A stretch of 64,000 bases of DNA from Methanolinea mesophila (GCF_017873855.1 NZ_JAGGKR010000001.1:868001-932000), one strand, 5' to 3'. Counted from the stretch's first letter, positions 1-8,463 are shown. A program made the numbers and translations. The notes: generated from the letters alone by a model not told the origin.

Positions 1-101
1 TCCTGGCGATTGTTATCGCGTTCATTATTATCGCAGCACTCTTCGGTGCCGTGTTCATGGCAGCCGTTTCCCAGGGCATAACCACGCAGCCCCTGGTCTG
101 A
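1..101 (+). CDS. C-terminal end of a small membrane or pilin-like protein (5' end outside window)
   Basis: Reading from base 3, the open frame encodes about 32 residues, LAIVIAFIIIAALFGAVFMA and a short tail ending ITTQPLV, then TGA at 99-101. It is almost entirely one hydrophobic helix. The pattern resembles the N-terminal helix of archaellins and archaeal type IV pilins, but those normally continue as a soluble domain. Here the protein stops about 10 residues after the helix, so it is either a single-helix protein, a truncated pilin gene, or the last helix of a larger membrane protein. The upstream part is not visible. A hairpin and T-run follow. Confidence 0.45.
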   Translation, partial: LAIVIAFIIIAALFGAVFMAAVSQGITTQPLV

Positions 102-113
102 ATATTTTTTTCT

Positions 114-136
114 CCCGGAAAATTACCGGGTTTTTT
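114..136 (+). terminator. Hairpin plus T-run terminator
   Basis: CCCGG (114-118) pairs with CCGGG (126-130) across a 7-base loop and is followed by six T residues. It lies 13 bases after the stop of the gene entering from the left, so it probably ends that transcript. Confidence 0.6.
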
Positions 137-233
137 GAATCCTTCGCGATTTCCCCTGATTTGCCGCTTCGGCAGTCTCATTTTATTATAAGACCCCGTC
201 TCTAACCGCAGATGAAGAGAGATCATGGAGTAT

Positions 234-486
234 GACTCTCCAGGGGCTCTGCCCCGCCACTGCGGCGCCCCAACGGGATTTGCCTGCATAGGTCCAGGAT
301 CTTTTACTTCTTCGATATTCAGCGATATTAGACCAGGATCCACTATGCAGGAGATATCGCACCGGAGGCTGCCACAGTGGTATGAGAATAGCATTTTCTC
401 TGGAGTAATCAGCCCGGGTCACCCTTCTACCGGAGATAGCGCGCCGGGGGGATCGTGGTGGCGGGGGCGAAGCCCACGAGAATGTC
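234..486. repeat. Hairpin-ended repeat element, copy A
   Basis: The left end carries GACTCTCCAGGGGCTCTGCC and the right end GGCGGGGGCGAAGCCCACGA then GAATGTC. Each end folds on itself (GGGGCTCTGCCCC and GGGCGAAGCCC), and the two ends are imperfect inverted repeats of one another. The core contains GAGATATCGCACCGGAGGCT, which recurs at about 19.96 kb. Copies at 19.5-20.2 kb share ends and core. The element has no transposase. The reading frames crossing it (for example 225-581 plus, 186-554 minus) look like chance frames. Apart from the terminator at 114-136 and this element, nothing else is recognised between 102 and 566. Confidence 0.6.
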
Positions 487-566
487 AGGATAAAAAAACT
501 CAATTCACGGAAAAAACGAAAAATCCGGTGGATAATCTCCTTGTTGTACCGCACGGGATTGAGGAC

Positions 567-1424
567 CTAGTCTTCCCTTAACATGGCGACCTTCGACCCC
601 CGGGGTACGCCCACCTCGTCGGCGATGGGGTCACATTTCACCGACATCAGGTACGCGACCGGCGGGAGATCGGTGTACTCGGAGAACGACTCGTAATTCG
701 CCATCCCCTTGGAGATGATCAGGGTGCACTCGTCCATGGCACGGACCAGGTCCGGCGGCCGGAGGTCCATCCGCACCCCGAGTTCGCAGCCGCATCCCGT
801 GGTGGTGATCCGGTCGACGAACCGGGCGAGGTGGAGATCGTCCGCCTCCTTCCTGGTGGCGTCGTTGAGGATGGGGGCGTCCCGCACCGCAAGGGTGACG
901 TGGGATCCTCGCCGGTGGAGGTCCTCAAGGAGGAGCCGGTCGAATACGATCTCACCGCAGTTGTCGGTGAAATACACCACCTTCCCGATCTTTTCCAGGA
1001 TCCGGTCAGTATCGTCAACGGCGAGCCCGACCGAGAACTCCTTTTCAAAAAACCGGGAGAAATCGTCGGTGACCTGGTGGAACTTCACCCCGTAGTCGAA
1101 CGTATTCCCGATGATGCTCGCGAGCACGATATCGCGGAATGTCCGCAGCCGGGGCCGGAACTCCCGGCAGACCTCCAGGGCCTGGCGGGTGCTCTCTGCC
1201 TTGAGGACGGCGAACGGGTCCTCGTTCCCGAGCATCCCGTAGGCGCAGCGATGCACGGTGCTCGCGATCATGGGGTGAGTCAGGGGTTGGCCCCTGATCT
1301 CATCCAGGAGGCGGGCGCAGGCCCCGACCGTCTCTTCCGTACGCGATTCCCCCGCCCCGCACAGGCTGCATTCCAGGCGGACCCTGGAAAGAAGACAATC
1401 GAAGCACCGTTCGTCAAAACGCAT
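567..1424 (-). CDS. DUF89/ARMT1-like metal-dependent phosphatase family protein
   Basis: About 285 residues. It matches the archaeal DUF89 (damage-control phosphatase, AF1104-like) pattern: an N-terminal RCFDCLLSR Cys pair, a GNTFDYG motif, the metal-site motif VYFTDNCGEIVFDRLLLEDL, the NDAT segment and a KGMANYES segment near the C-terminus. Family members hydrolyse damaged or excess sugar phosphates and related metabolites; the substrate of this one cannot be told. The ATG at 1424 is preferred because GAGGT lies 7 bases upstream and the protein then begins like its relatives; an in-frame ATG at 1445 would add seven residues with a second CxxC. It stands alone, with tRNA-Pro just upstream on the same strand. 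Confidence 0.8.
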   Translation of the reverse strand: MRFDERCFDCLLSRVRLECSLCGAGESRTEETVGACARLLDEIRGQPLTHPMIASTVHRCAYGMLGNEDPFAVLKAESTRQALEVCREFRPRLRTFRDIVLASIIGNTFDYGVKFHQVTDDFSRFFEKEFSVGLAVDDTDRILEKIGKVVYFTDNCGEIVFDRLLLEDLHRRGSHVTLAVRDAPILNDATRKEADDLHLARFVDRITTTGCGCELGVRMDLRPPDLVRAMDECTLIISKGMANYESFSEYTDLPPVAYLMSVKCDPIADEVGVPRGSKVAMLRED

Positions 1425-1524
1425 CCGACAGACCTCGCATGCCATGAAAAACGGCGGTGCCGTCTGTTCATAGCTCTGTAGAAATATAGGCTGCGTGAAT
1501 CATGTAGTTTATGAGAAATAGAAA

Positions 1525-1598
1525 TGGGGCCACTGCGATTTGAACGCAGGTCAGAAGACCCCCAGTCTCCTAGGATGGCCAGGCTACCCTATGGCCCC
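1525..1598 (-). tRNA. tRNA-Pro (anticodon GGG)
   Basis: The minus strand folds as a tRNA. The acceptor is GGGGCCA/TGGCCCC with discriminator A at 1525. The T arm is CTGCG-TTCAAAT-CGCAG. The anticodon arm is GGAGA-CTGGGGG-TCTTC, giving anticodon GGG (Pro). The D arm is GGGT...ATCC. No intron is seen and the CCA tail is not encoded. It is an isolated tRNA gene between the DUF89 gene and the divergent Roadblock gene. Confidence 0.92.
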
Positions 1599-1743
1599 GC
1601 TCTTACCTTATTCGACCAGATCCCTTATCTAATTTCTCTTACGAAAATCCGGGCGTCAGGAGAACAACCAAGGATAAGAAATATCTACGAGGGGATTACT
1701 CTTCTGTATACCAGGATTTACGGGCCTCGCCGGGTGAGCGGAG

Positions 1744-2103
1744 ATGTTAAAAGAGAAAATTCAGGATTTTATCGAGAAGGTAAAGACAATTGAGGGCGTT
1801 TCGGACTGTGCCCTGGTGTCGAGGGACGGCATAATGCTCGGGAACTCAATGAGCGCGGAGTTCAACGAGCCGTGGTTCGCGGCGATGAGCGCAACGCTCT
1901 TCGCATCCGCGGAATCGGCATCGGGGATCATCAAAGTTGCCGCCCCCGAGCGGGTGACCCTCACCTCGAGAGAGGGGTCGGTCGCGGTAATCGGGGCAGG
2001 AGAGAAGCTCCTCCTGGTGGCAGTGCTGAAGAGCAGACCCGAGAGCTCCCCGTCAATGACCGCCCTCGAGGAGATGGCACGGGAAATAGGAGGTTCATTC
2101 TGA
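1744..2103 (+). CDS. Roadblock/LC7 domain protein
   Basis: 119 residues spanning one Roadblock/LC7 fold: a helix starting MLKEKIQDFIEKVKTIEGV, then the strands DCALVSRDGIMLGNSM, a central helix, and a strand pair with GSVAVIGAGEKLLLVAVL. In archaea and bacteria such proteins dimerise and usually partner small GTPases or signalling proteins. The stop codon overlaps the start of the response-regulator gene (TGATG), so the two are co-translated and probably act in one signalling unit. No GTPase gene is adjacent. A purine-rich stretch (GTGAGCGG) precedes the ATG. Confidence 0.82.
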   Translation: MLKEKIQDFIEKVKTIEGVSDCALVSRDGIMLGNSMSAEFNEPWFAAMSATLFASAESASGIIKVAAPERVTLTSREGSVAVIGAGEKLLLVAVLKSRPESSPSMTALEEMAREIGGSF

Positions 2104-2747
2104 TGTACACAGTGATGGTGGTAGATGACAGCCCCTTCATTGTGGATATCTTTGTCACCATGCTCGAACGGGGGGGCTACAAAACCCTTGCCGCCTATGG
2201 CGGGGAAGAGGCGCTCGAGACGCTCCGGACCGTGAAGCCCGACCTCATCCTGCTCGACATCATGATGGAACCGATGGACGGCTGGGAGACCCTGATGCAC
2301 CTCAAGAACGGCCCCGAAACGAAGGAGATCCCGGTGATGATGCTCACGGCCAAGCAGCTCACTCCCTCCGAGGCCCAGGAATACGGGATTTATATCGAAG
2401 ATTACATCATGAAGCCGATCACCCACCGGGAGCTCTACGATGCCATCGAGAACCTCCTCTCACGGAAACGGATGATCGAGACGGACATGAAGATGGCCGC
2501 AGAAGCGGGAGTCGACCGAAAACTGATCGACGAATATTCCCGGCTCAGGAGACAGGCGGACGTGAGTAAAAGGCTGCTCCGCCTGCTGGAGAATACCTAC
2601 AAGATCAACGACGAGAAGCTGAAGGTGAGCGACGATATCAACCTCGCGATCAAAAGCATGGCAATGAACATCAGGTTCCAGGAAGAACGTCTGGAACAGC
2701 TCCGTAAAGAATTTTCACTGCGGTTTGAAGAAAAGAAAAAGACGTAA
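2103..2747 (+). CDS. Response regulator with C-terminal coiled-coil-like output region
   Basis: 214 residues. The N-terminal receiver domain (about 1-122) has the acidic pair in VVDDSP, the phospho-acceptor Asp near residue 52 in LILLDIMMEPMDG, a Thr in MMLTAKQ and the conserved Lys in MKPIT. The rest is charged and helical with no DNA-binding or enzymatic domain, so output is probably by protein contact. The ATG is chosen because it overlaps the Roadblock stop by one base. The same frame stays open upstream to 1872, but that part overlaps the Roadblock gene. No histidine kinase lies beside it. Confidence 0.88.
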   Translation: MYTVMVVDDSPFIVDIFVTMLERGGYKTLAAYGGEEALETLRTVKPDLILLDIMMEPMDGWETLMHLKNGPETKEIPVMMLTAKQLTPSEAQEYGIYIEDYIMKPITHRELYDAIENLLSRKRMIETDMKMAAEAGVDRKLIDEYSRLRRQADVSKRLLRLLENTYKINDEKLKVSDDINLAIKSMAMNIRFQEERLEQLRKEFSLRFEEKKKT

Positions 2748-2783
2748 GTCCGGGGATTTCAGGAAACCCCCGGGACTTTTTTT
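2746..2783. terminator. Bidirectional hairpin terminator between convergent genes
   Basis: AGTCC-GGGG pairs with CCCCCGGGACT (to 2777) with one bulge, followed by seven T on the plus strand. It sits exactly between the end of the response-regulator gene and the end of the minus-strand small gene. Confidence 0.6.
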
Positions 2784-2982
2784 ACTTCTCCGGTTCGATC
2801 TTTTCGACGGTCACCCTGACCGTGTCGCCCGCTTCGATACCGTGCCCCTTAAGGACATCGATATTGAACCACAGGCACTCCGGTTGGTCCTGCGTCTTGT
2901 CCTGGGCCATCAGGCAATCCTTCTTCTCGTTCACCGTGGCCACGAACTCGACTTTTGATTCAAACTGCACTACTTTCTTCAT
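2782..2982 (-). CDS. Small conserved-type hypothetical protein (66 aa)
   Basis: 66 residues, acidic and lysine-rich, with alternating beta-strand patterns (VVQFESKVEFVATVNEKKDC and, near the end, GIEAGDTVRVTVEKIE). The last segment resembles a small beta-barrel strand pair as in OB or TRAM-like proteins, but no family is recognised. GC-rich wobble positions like its neighbours and a hairpin terminator right after its stop support a real gene. It is followed upstream on the same strand by the small HTH gene, 27 bases apart, and may share its transcript. Function unknown. Confidence 0.6.
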   Translation of the reverse strand: MKKVVQFESKVEFVATVNEKKDCLMAQDKTQDQPECLWFNIDVLKGHGIEAGDTVRVTVEKIEPEK

Positions 2983-3009
2983 ATCATTCCATTCTACGGG
3001 ATAGCCGAC

Positions 3010-3270
3010 TTACGCTCCGCGGGGGGTAACCATCCAGGTGGTGCTGTTGGAGTAACTCCACTTGATGATGGCGAGTTCCTTGCACATCTGCGAGAGGATC
3101 GCCATGTTGGTCCCTACCTCCTTGGGGGAGAGTCCAAGCTCCTTGGCGATGTACTTGGACTTGAAGTAATGTTTCCCCTTTCCAAGACCCGTTTTGAGGT
3201 ACTGGATTATCCTGTCCTGGGTATCGTTATAGGTCTCACGGATCTTTTTCGTTGCTGTCAAGTATTTCAC
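3010..3270 (-). CDS. Small winged-helix protein, DUF7123-like
   Basis: 86 residues. The motif YFKSKYIAKELGLSPKEVGT is a helix-turn-helix, and the C-terminal KWSYSNSTTWMVT matches the archaeal DUF7123 family pattern. A role in transcription is inferred from the fold only. The start is GTG at 3270 in GAGGTGAAATAC; a nearby TTG is possible. A TATA-like box lies 33 bases upstream. The 66-aa gene follows after 27 bases and may be cotranscribed. Confidence 0.72.
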   Translation of the reverse strand: MKYLTATKKIRETYNDTQDRIIQYLKTGLGKGKHYFKSKYIAKELGLSPKEVGTNMAILSQMCKELAIIKWSYSNSTTWMVTPRGA

Positions 3271-3302
3271 CTCAGCATTTTAGATCTGGTATTTATGCTC
3301 CC

Positions 3303-3314
3303 CTATAAATAAAT
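3303..3314 (-). promoter_or_regulatory. TATA box for the DUF7123-like gene
   Basis: On the minus strand the sequence is TTATTTATTTATAG, about 35-45 bases before the GTG start, in an otherwise GC-rich setting. This is the expected spacing for an archaeal promoter with a very short leader. Confidence 0.5.
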
Positions 3315-3436
3315 AACTGTTCTTCACGGATCACGGAAAGCATTTAAACTTTGATTTTTCCGCGGAAAAACATTAGTCTGAAGGCAAAAGGGAGACACTT
3401 ACCAAAAGGAAATGTAAAGAAGGTTTTCCGTGCCCG

Positions 3437-5284
3437 TCATTCCGGCGGGACCACCGGGACGAGGGATATTTTCTGGATCAGTCCCTCCATCACCTCGTCC
3501 CGCATACCCTCCACGAACTTGATGCTTCCCACCACCAGGTGCCCTCCGCCGGAGATCCCTCCGCCGGGAAGCTCGTCGCGCAGCTCCCGTACCATCCTCG
3601 GGATGTTCATCATGACCCCCCTGGACCGGAGTACGGCAAAATCCGGCCCGATCCCGATGGTCACCACGGGGGATCCGGCGTGCTTCTTCACCAGCCGGTC
3701 GTGCACCTCGCCGGAGGTTTTACCCGGCGGGGGGAAGGTGAACTTGTGGGCGTGGATCTCCACGTCGATCAGGAAGAGCTCCGCCCCGTTTGCGAGCGTC
3801 CTGTGCTGGACGTGAGGCATGCAGGCGCTCATCTGGTCCTCGATCGCCGCATTCGCGCCTTCCACCATCAGGGCCACCATGGCATTGTGCCGGTCGGGAT
3901 TCCCGGTGAGGTCCAGCAGGTCCTTCACCAGCTCCCGTCCGTCGTTGAACCGGAGCCAGAACTGGAGATAGTCCAGGGAGAGGGCGATGTCCTTGCAGTG
4001 GTCCTCGGTGTACCGGTCCTTCACGAGGGCGAGGTAGCGTTTCCTCTCCTCGGCCTCGCTCCGGTCGCCCACCGCGGCGACCGCCGGGAGATGGGTGATC
4101 ACGTCCCCGATCGCGGGGTTGATCAGCCGGGCCACCTCGGTCCCCAGCATCCCGGCGGTGATCCCGAAATCTCCCCCGACGTGGTAGGGATTCGCATGGC
4201 CCGCGAGGTACTGGTCCACGATCTCGTCGGGGTGGTGGTGATCGATGACCACTATGGGGAGCTGGTACACCTTCGACATCTTCAGCGACGGGAGGTCCTC
4301 CTCGGTGGACCCGTTATCGGTGAGCAGCACCAGGGGCATCTTCTGGCCGTAGCGGGCGTGATCTTTCAAAGCGTAGTCGAGGTCCCTGACGATATCTTCG
4401 ATCTCGTAAAAGGGTGCTTTCGAAGGGGCACGCTTGAACAGGAAGTAATCGGCATCGAAGTCGCCACCCGACTCGCGGATCAGGGAGGTCACGGCCTGTT
4501 CGATCGCCACGGCGGAGCAGATGCCGTCCGCATCGGCATGGTGCCGGAGGATGATCGGCTGGGAGGTGAAGACCGCCTTCCTGATGATCCTCGCGATCTT
4601 CCTCATCTCCGGGCGCAGCCGGGTGAGCACGTCGCTCTCCACCAGGAGGGGGATGTCTGCGGGCTCGGCGCGTTCGTCGAGGGCCCGGTCGATACGTTCC
4701 CGCACCTCCTCTGCGTCGGCACCGGCGAGGACGGAGAGCGAGGACACCTCGATCTGGACCTGGTTGTTCCGGAGCATCACCTCTCCCACGATGCGCACGA
4801 TGTCTTCAAGTTCGGCCTCGGGGTACGCCCGGACCCCCGCCTCCACGAACGCCGCGGCGTTCTCGGTGCCGCTCTCGTCCACGATGGTGAAGATGGTGGG
4901 GCCGCTGGTCTGCTTGATCTGGGCGATCTCACCCTCGATCCTTACCGTCCTCCCCACCTTGCTCCGGAGATCTGCGAGCCGGACCGCGGTGGATTTCTTC
5001 TCCACCATCTCCACGGTGTAGACCTGGATGGTCACCTCCTCGAGGTCGATGTTGCCGTTGTTCCTGATGTTGAGCACCTTGACCAGGATGTTGTCCCGTT
5101 CTTTATGGTTGGTCTTGGCGTTGCTCTTGTGGACCAGTCCCTTGATCCGGTCGTTCAGCTGTACGAACGTCCCGAAGTTTGCGAATCCCTGCACTCTCCC
5201 GATATAGGTCTTTCCCACTTCAACGTCCGAGAGGTCACAGCCGGGGCTTAAGCGGTATACTTTTACGTCATCTTCCATCTGCAT
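3437..5284 (-). CDS. DHH-family phosphoesterase with S1 and OB-fold domains (archaeal RecJ-like)
   Basis: 615 residues. An N-terminal S1 RNA-binding domain (GKTYIGRVQGFANFGTFVQL, about 22-80) is followed by an OB-fold (VRIEGEIAQI, about 118-185) and a DHH nuclease core: motif I HHADADGICSA near residue 250, the LLTDNG segment, the signature VVIDHHHPD near 342, and a DHHA1 end with GGGISGGGHLVVG. Such proteins are the archaeal RecJ/GAN-like group, single-strand-specific DNA or RNA exonucleases of replication, repair or RNA turnover. All metal-binding motifs are present. The ATG is supported by GGTGA five bases upstream. Confidence 0.85.
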   Translation of the reverse strand: MQMEDDVKVYRLSPGCDLSDVEVGKTYIGRVQGFANFGTFVQLNDRIKGLVHKSNAKTNHKERDNILVKVLNIRNNGNIDLEEVTIQVYTVEMVEKKSTAVRLADLRSKVGRTVRIEGEIAQIKQTSGPTIFTIVDESGTENAAAFVEAGVRAYPEAELEDIVRIVGEVMLRNNQVQIEVSSLSVLAGADAEEVRERIDRALDERAEPADIPLLVESDVLTRLRPEMRKIARIIRKAVFTSQPIILRHHADADGICSAVAIEQAVTSLIRESGGDFDADYFLFKRAPSKAPFYEIEDIVRDLDYALKDHARYGQKMPLVLLTDNGSTEEDLPSLKMSKVYQLPIVVIDHHHPDEIVDQYLAGHANPYHVGGDFGITAGMLGTEVARLINPAIGDVITHLPAVAAVGDRSEAEERKRYLALVKDRYTEDHCKDIALSLDYLQFWLRFNDGRELVKDLLDLTGNPDRHNAMVALMVEGANAAIEDQMSACMPHVQHRTLANGAELFLIDVEIHAHKFTFPPPGKTSGEVHDRLVKKHAGSPVVTIGIGPDFAVLRSRGVMMNIPRMVRELRDELPGGGISGGGHLVVGSIKFVEGMRDEVMEGLIQKISLVPVVPPE

Positions 5285-5401
5285 TATTTCACCATCCGAT
5301 CAGGTATCGTATCGATTATTTTTTCACACGTCCGATCCGGGTTCCTTTCGTATAGCAGTCATTTCGCATCCACCCATATCAGGGTATGGAATCGTATTCC
5401 T

Positions 5402-6358
5402 TCATTCCACGGTATCCCTGAAGGGGATCTCCCACATCTCGAGATCCGAGGGTGCGATGATTGTCCCTGCAAACCTCCGGCCCGCATCCCTGATATGGGG
5501 GCCGGTCCCGGTGTAGCGGGAACTTATGTGCACCAGGGCGAGGACCGCCGCGTTCAGATCCGCTGCAGCCTCCCCCGCCTCTCCCGCCGAGGAATGGAAC
5601 ACTTCCCGGGCGCGATCCGCCTCCGCGTCGTCGTAGGTCGCGTCGTGGATCAGGAGGTCCGCATTTTTCGCGAACTGCCCGATGCGCTGGTGGACAGGAC
5701 GGGTGTCCCCGGTGTACACCACTTTCCTTCCCGGGCGGGAGGGTCCCATGACCTGCTCGGGGGTGATGTCCACCCCGGCCCCGTCCCGGGCGATACAGAC
5801 CGTCTCTCCCCGCTGGAGCCGCCCGAAGAGCGGTCCGGGCGGGACCCCGAGCGATATCGCCCGTTCCCGGTCGAACCGTCCCGGCCGGGGATCCTCCTCC
5901 AGCACGTAGCCGATGCTCTCCATCCCATGGCTCGTGGCGAACGCCGTCACCGTGTACCCGTTGAACCTCACCGCAGAGCCGTGCGAGAGCAGCACCGACT
6001 GGAGGGGGAACTTCAGGTTGAACCTCGAGAGCTGCCGGATCCCGGCGACCGCATCGTGGACCCACTCCGGGCCGTACACGGTGAGGGGTGCCTTCCTCCC
6101 GGTGAACGAGAGGGTCTGGACAAGCCCGATTATGCCCAGGAAGTGGTCGGCATGCCAGTGGGTGATGAAGATCGCGTCTACGAGGAACCCGGTCCTGGCC
6201 CGCATCATCTGCTGCTGTGCTCCTTCACCGCAGTCGAAGAGGAGGGTGTCGGGCCCGCGCTTGACCATGATGCAGGGCGGGTTCCGGAGCGGGGTGGGGA
6301 GCGCACCCGCGGTCCCCAGGAAGTAGACGTGAAGCGTCTCACCGCTCAACGGGTCCAC
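5402..6358 (-). CDS. rnz: Ribonuclease Z (tRNA 3' endonuclease)
   Basis: 318 residues of metallo-beta-lactamase fold. The start FLGTAGALPTPLRNPPC, the metal motif THWHADHFLGI and DCGEG are those of tRNase Z; further ligands are in VYTGDTRP and the late HISSRY segment. It removes 3' trailers from pre-tRNAs so that CCA can be added, consistent with the CCA-less tRNA genes in this window. The start is read as GTG, overlapping the end of the upstream isomerase gene by 13 bases, so it is the last gene of a translationally coupled minus-strand operon. Confidence 0.9.
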   Translation of the reverse strand: MDPLSGETLHVYFLGTAGALPTPLRNPPCIMVKRGPDTLLFDCGEGAQQQMMRARTGFLVDAIFITHWHADHFLGIIGLVQTLSFTGRKAPLTVYGPEWVHDAVAGIRQLSRFNLKFPLQSVLLSHGSAVRFNGYTVTAFATSHGMESIGYVLEEDPRPGRFDRERAISLGVPPGPLFGRLQRGETVCIARDGAGVDITPEQVMGPSRPGRKVVYTGDTRPVHQRIGQFAKNADLLIHDATYDDAEADRAREVFHSSAGEAGEAAADLNAAVLALVHISSRYTGTGPHIRDAGRRFAGTIIAPSDLEMWEIPFRDTVE

Positions 6359-7119
6359 CCCCGGACTACGGCGAGAGACCTTCTCCCTTCTTCCAGGTTC
6401 CTCCCCTCGACCACCGCCACGTGGTGATAGTCCCGGACGATCCGCGGACCTGCATTCTTCCAGTCTATGGTCCCCTCGCCGAGCGGCAGGTGCTCGTCGG
6501 ATGCCCCGTGGTTGTCATGGAGGTGCAGGTGGTCGGCACGTGCGAGGAAGGGGAGGAATTCCGCGACCCTCCCCACGGTGTTCGCGTGCCCGAGGTCGAT
6601 GGTGATCCCGATCCCTTCGAGCCCTTCGGTCATCCCCAGGAGCTCGCCGGGTTCGCGGCAGAGGAACTCCTTGAGCCCGATCATGTTCTCAAGGCAGGCC
6701 CTCACCCCGCACCCCTCCGCGACCTTCCCGATCTCGGCAAGTGCGGTTTTCTGCTGCTCCCAGGCTTTCTCCGGCATCATCTTCCCCACGGGAGAGAGGT
6801 AGCCGGGGTGGATGGTGACCCTGTCGGTCCAGGAAGAGGCCCGTTCGATGCAGGTGCAGATCTGGCGGACAGATTCCCTCCAGATAGGATAGTTCAGTGT
6901 GGCGAGGTTCAGGTCGCCGTAGGGAGCGTGCACTGAGATCCCGATCCCAAGGCTCCCCACCGCCTCGTCGATCCGGCGGTAGTTGTCAGGATTGTCCAGC
7001 CGGTAATTGCCATCGGCCACGATCTCCCACCCGTCAAAACCCGCACCCGGGATGTCCGCGGTCCACTCGATCCGGTCCCAGACCGACGCGGACGAAGAGA
7101 AATAGACCCGGAAACTCAT
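6346..7119 (-). CDS. Sugar phosphate isomerase/epimerase-like TIM-barrel protein
   Basis: 257 residues of AP-endonuclease-2/xylose-isomerase-like TIM barrel. Metal-site segments are VTIHPGY, CLENM, ITIDLGHAN and HLHLHDNHG. Members include epimerases, isomerases and endonuclease IV-like enzymes, and the substrate is not predictable from sequence. Its ATG overlaps the stop of the UPF0200 gene (ATGA), and its end overlaps rnz, giving a tight operon. A DNA-repair role is less likely because the usual endonuclease IV motifs are not evident. Confidence 0.75.
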   Translation of the reverse strand: MSFRVYFSSSASVWDRIEWTADIPGAGFDGWEIVADGNYRLDNPDNYRRIDEAVGSLGIGISVHAPYGDLNLATLNYPIWRESVRQICTCIERASSWTDRVTIHPGYLSPVGKMMPEKAWEQQKTALAEIGKVAEGCGVRACLENMIGLKEFLCREPGELLGMTEGLEGIGITIDLGHANTVGRVAEFLPFLARADHLHLHDNHGASDEHLPLGEGTIDWKNAGPRIVRDYHHVAVVEGRNLEEGRRSLAVVRGWTR

Positions 7120-7664
7120 GCCTCACCCTTTAGTTCGGCAAGGAGGGCCCGGGCGTCGTCGGCGAACTTCTCCAGCCCGTCGCCGTTATCCAGGACGTAA
7201 TCCGCGTGGATGAGCGCTTCTCCGAGCCCCCAGCCGATCTCCCGCCGGTCCCGCCTGATCAGCTCCTCTTCCGATATGAAATCGTCGGATCTCCCCCTCG
7301 AGGCGAGCCGCCCGAGCCGTACGCTGAAGGGGGCGTCGATTCCGACCAGGTAAAACTCCGGGAAACGGGCGCGGAAGAGCCGGACTTCCGTTTCTCCCCT
7401 GATCCCGTCAACCAGGACCAGGGGGGCGTCGAGTGCTTCAATGAGGGGGATGCAGCGTTTCGCGATCGCGTCCATCCCCTCCTCCTCCCGCAACCGGGTC
7501 GCGGTCCCGCCAAGGTTCTGGTCGGTAAGCGGGAGCCCGGCTGCCTGCACCTCGTTCCGGATCACGTCCCCCATCACCACGATGGGGATGCCCATCTCCC
7601 GGGCAACCCGGGAGAACTCACCTTTTCCGCTCGCCGGCAGCCCAACGACCCCGATCACTTTCAT
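7116..7664 (-). CDS. UPF0200 AAA-type nucleotide kinase-like protein
   Basis: 182 residues. A P-loop, GLPASGKGEF, lies at residues 8-17. VMGDVIRNEV and LVDGIRGETEV are shared by the archaeal UPF0200 group, which resembles dephospho-CoA kinases and adenylate kinases. Its substrate is unknown. The ATG at 7664 is chosen because GGAGGGAGA lies upstream; an earlier in-frame start would add seven basic residues. It overlaps the NrdG-like gene by 47 bases and the isomerase by 4 bases, so all are cotranscribed. Confidence 0.8.
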   Translation of the reverse strand: MKVIGVVGLPASGKGEFSRVAREMGIPIVVMGDVIRNEVQAAGLPLTDQNLGGTATRLREEEGMDAIAKRCIPLIEALDAPLVLVDGIRGETEVRLFRARFPEFYLVGIDAPFSVRLGRLASRGRSDDFISEEELIRRDRREIGWGLGEALIHADYVLDNGDGLEKFADDARALLAELKGEA

Positions 7665-8463
7665 AGACCTTCTCTCCCTCCTCACGGGTCCTTATCTTTG
7701 TTATCCCCCGCTTCCTACTAATCTGATCCGCAAGCCCCTTCAGCTCCGCGAGGGTGAGCGGCCGCTGCCACCCCTCAATGTCCCCGGGTGTGGGAGGGCG
7801 CGTCCCGTTCGTCCCTGGCATACGGTTTTCCCAGGACCTCTTCATGACTCCCTGGTTCAGCACCAGAGGGATCCCCGGCGGCAGACGCTTCGCAATCACG
7901 ATCGCGTCGGCCTCGTTTCCGGGGAAGATGGTGAGGACCACCTCGAACTCGGGGAGGACCGCCTGGTCCCACGCCCCGGTACAGAGCTCGATCGAGCGCC
8001 GGACCTGGAGCGTATAGTCCTCTGTGCACACCGCGTCGTATCCTTCGCGCCGGCCGGAATACCCCTCCCACCGGGTCTTGTAGTCCAGCGCGACCCGGTC
8101 CAGCAGGCGTTCGGAGAGCAGGCGCTCGAGGGTGGCCGGGAAGTAGCCGTTGGTCTGGAGCCCTACCGCGAGCCCCAGCCCTTTTATCCGCCTGGCCAGT
8201 TCGAGGACCGCACCGGCCTGGAGCGTCGGCTCGCCTCCGGAGATCACCGCCCCGGATATGAGCGGGGCGGCGGACTCCACCATCTCCATCACGCTGTCGA
8301 TATCCAGGAAGTCCTGCCCGGTCTGGATGGAAAGGTTGTGGCAGTAGGAGCACCGCAGCGGACAGCCGCGGAGGAATATAGTACAGACTGACCTCCCCGG
8401 CCAGTCGACCGTCGAGAGGCCCACGAATCCCCCGAAATTTACCAAGCCCCCACGGTTCTCCAT
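7618..8463 (-). CDS. Radical SAM enzyme, anaerobic ribonucleotide reductase activase-like
   Basis: 281 residues. FGGFVGLSTVDWPGR is followed by the cluster motif RGCPLRCSYCHN (CxxxCxxC), then SGGEPTLQ and QTNGYF. This matches the NrdG/pyruvate-formate-lyase-activase-like group, which generates glycyl radicals in anaerobic class III ribonucleotide reductases. The target reductase is not in the window, so the partner is inferred. It is the first gene of the minus-strand operon ending with rnz. Confidence 0.82.
   Translation of the reverse strand: MENRGGLVNFGGFVGLSTVDWPGRSVCTIFLRGCPLRCSYCHNLSIQTGQDFLDIDSVMEMVESAAPLISGAVISGGEPTLQAGAVLELARRIKGLGLAVGLQTNGYFPATLERLLSERLLDRVALDYKTRWEGYSGRREGYDAVCTEDYTLQVRRSIELCTGAWDQAVLPEFEVVLTIFPGNEADAIVIAKRLPPGIPLVLNQGVMKRSWENRMPGTNGTRPPTPGDIEGWQRPLTLAELKGLADQISRKRGITKIRTREEGEKVYESDRGRWAAGERKR

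Noticed and set aside
225-581. 118-codon plus frame over repeat copy A
   Set aside because: It reads through the hairpins of the repeat element, has no ribosome site, and is mirrored by chance frames in the 19.9 kb copies; no protein domain.
3539-5251. 570-codon plus frame antisense to the DHH gene
   Set aside because: Shadow of high-GC third positions; the minus-strand gene has intact DHH motifs and a ribosome site.
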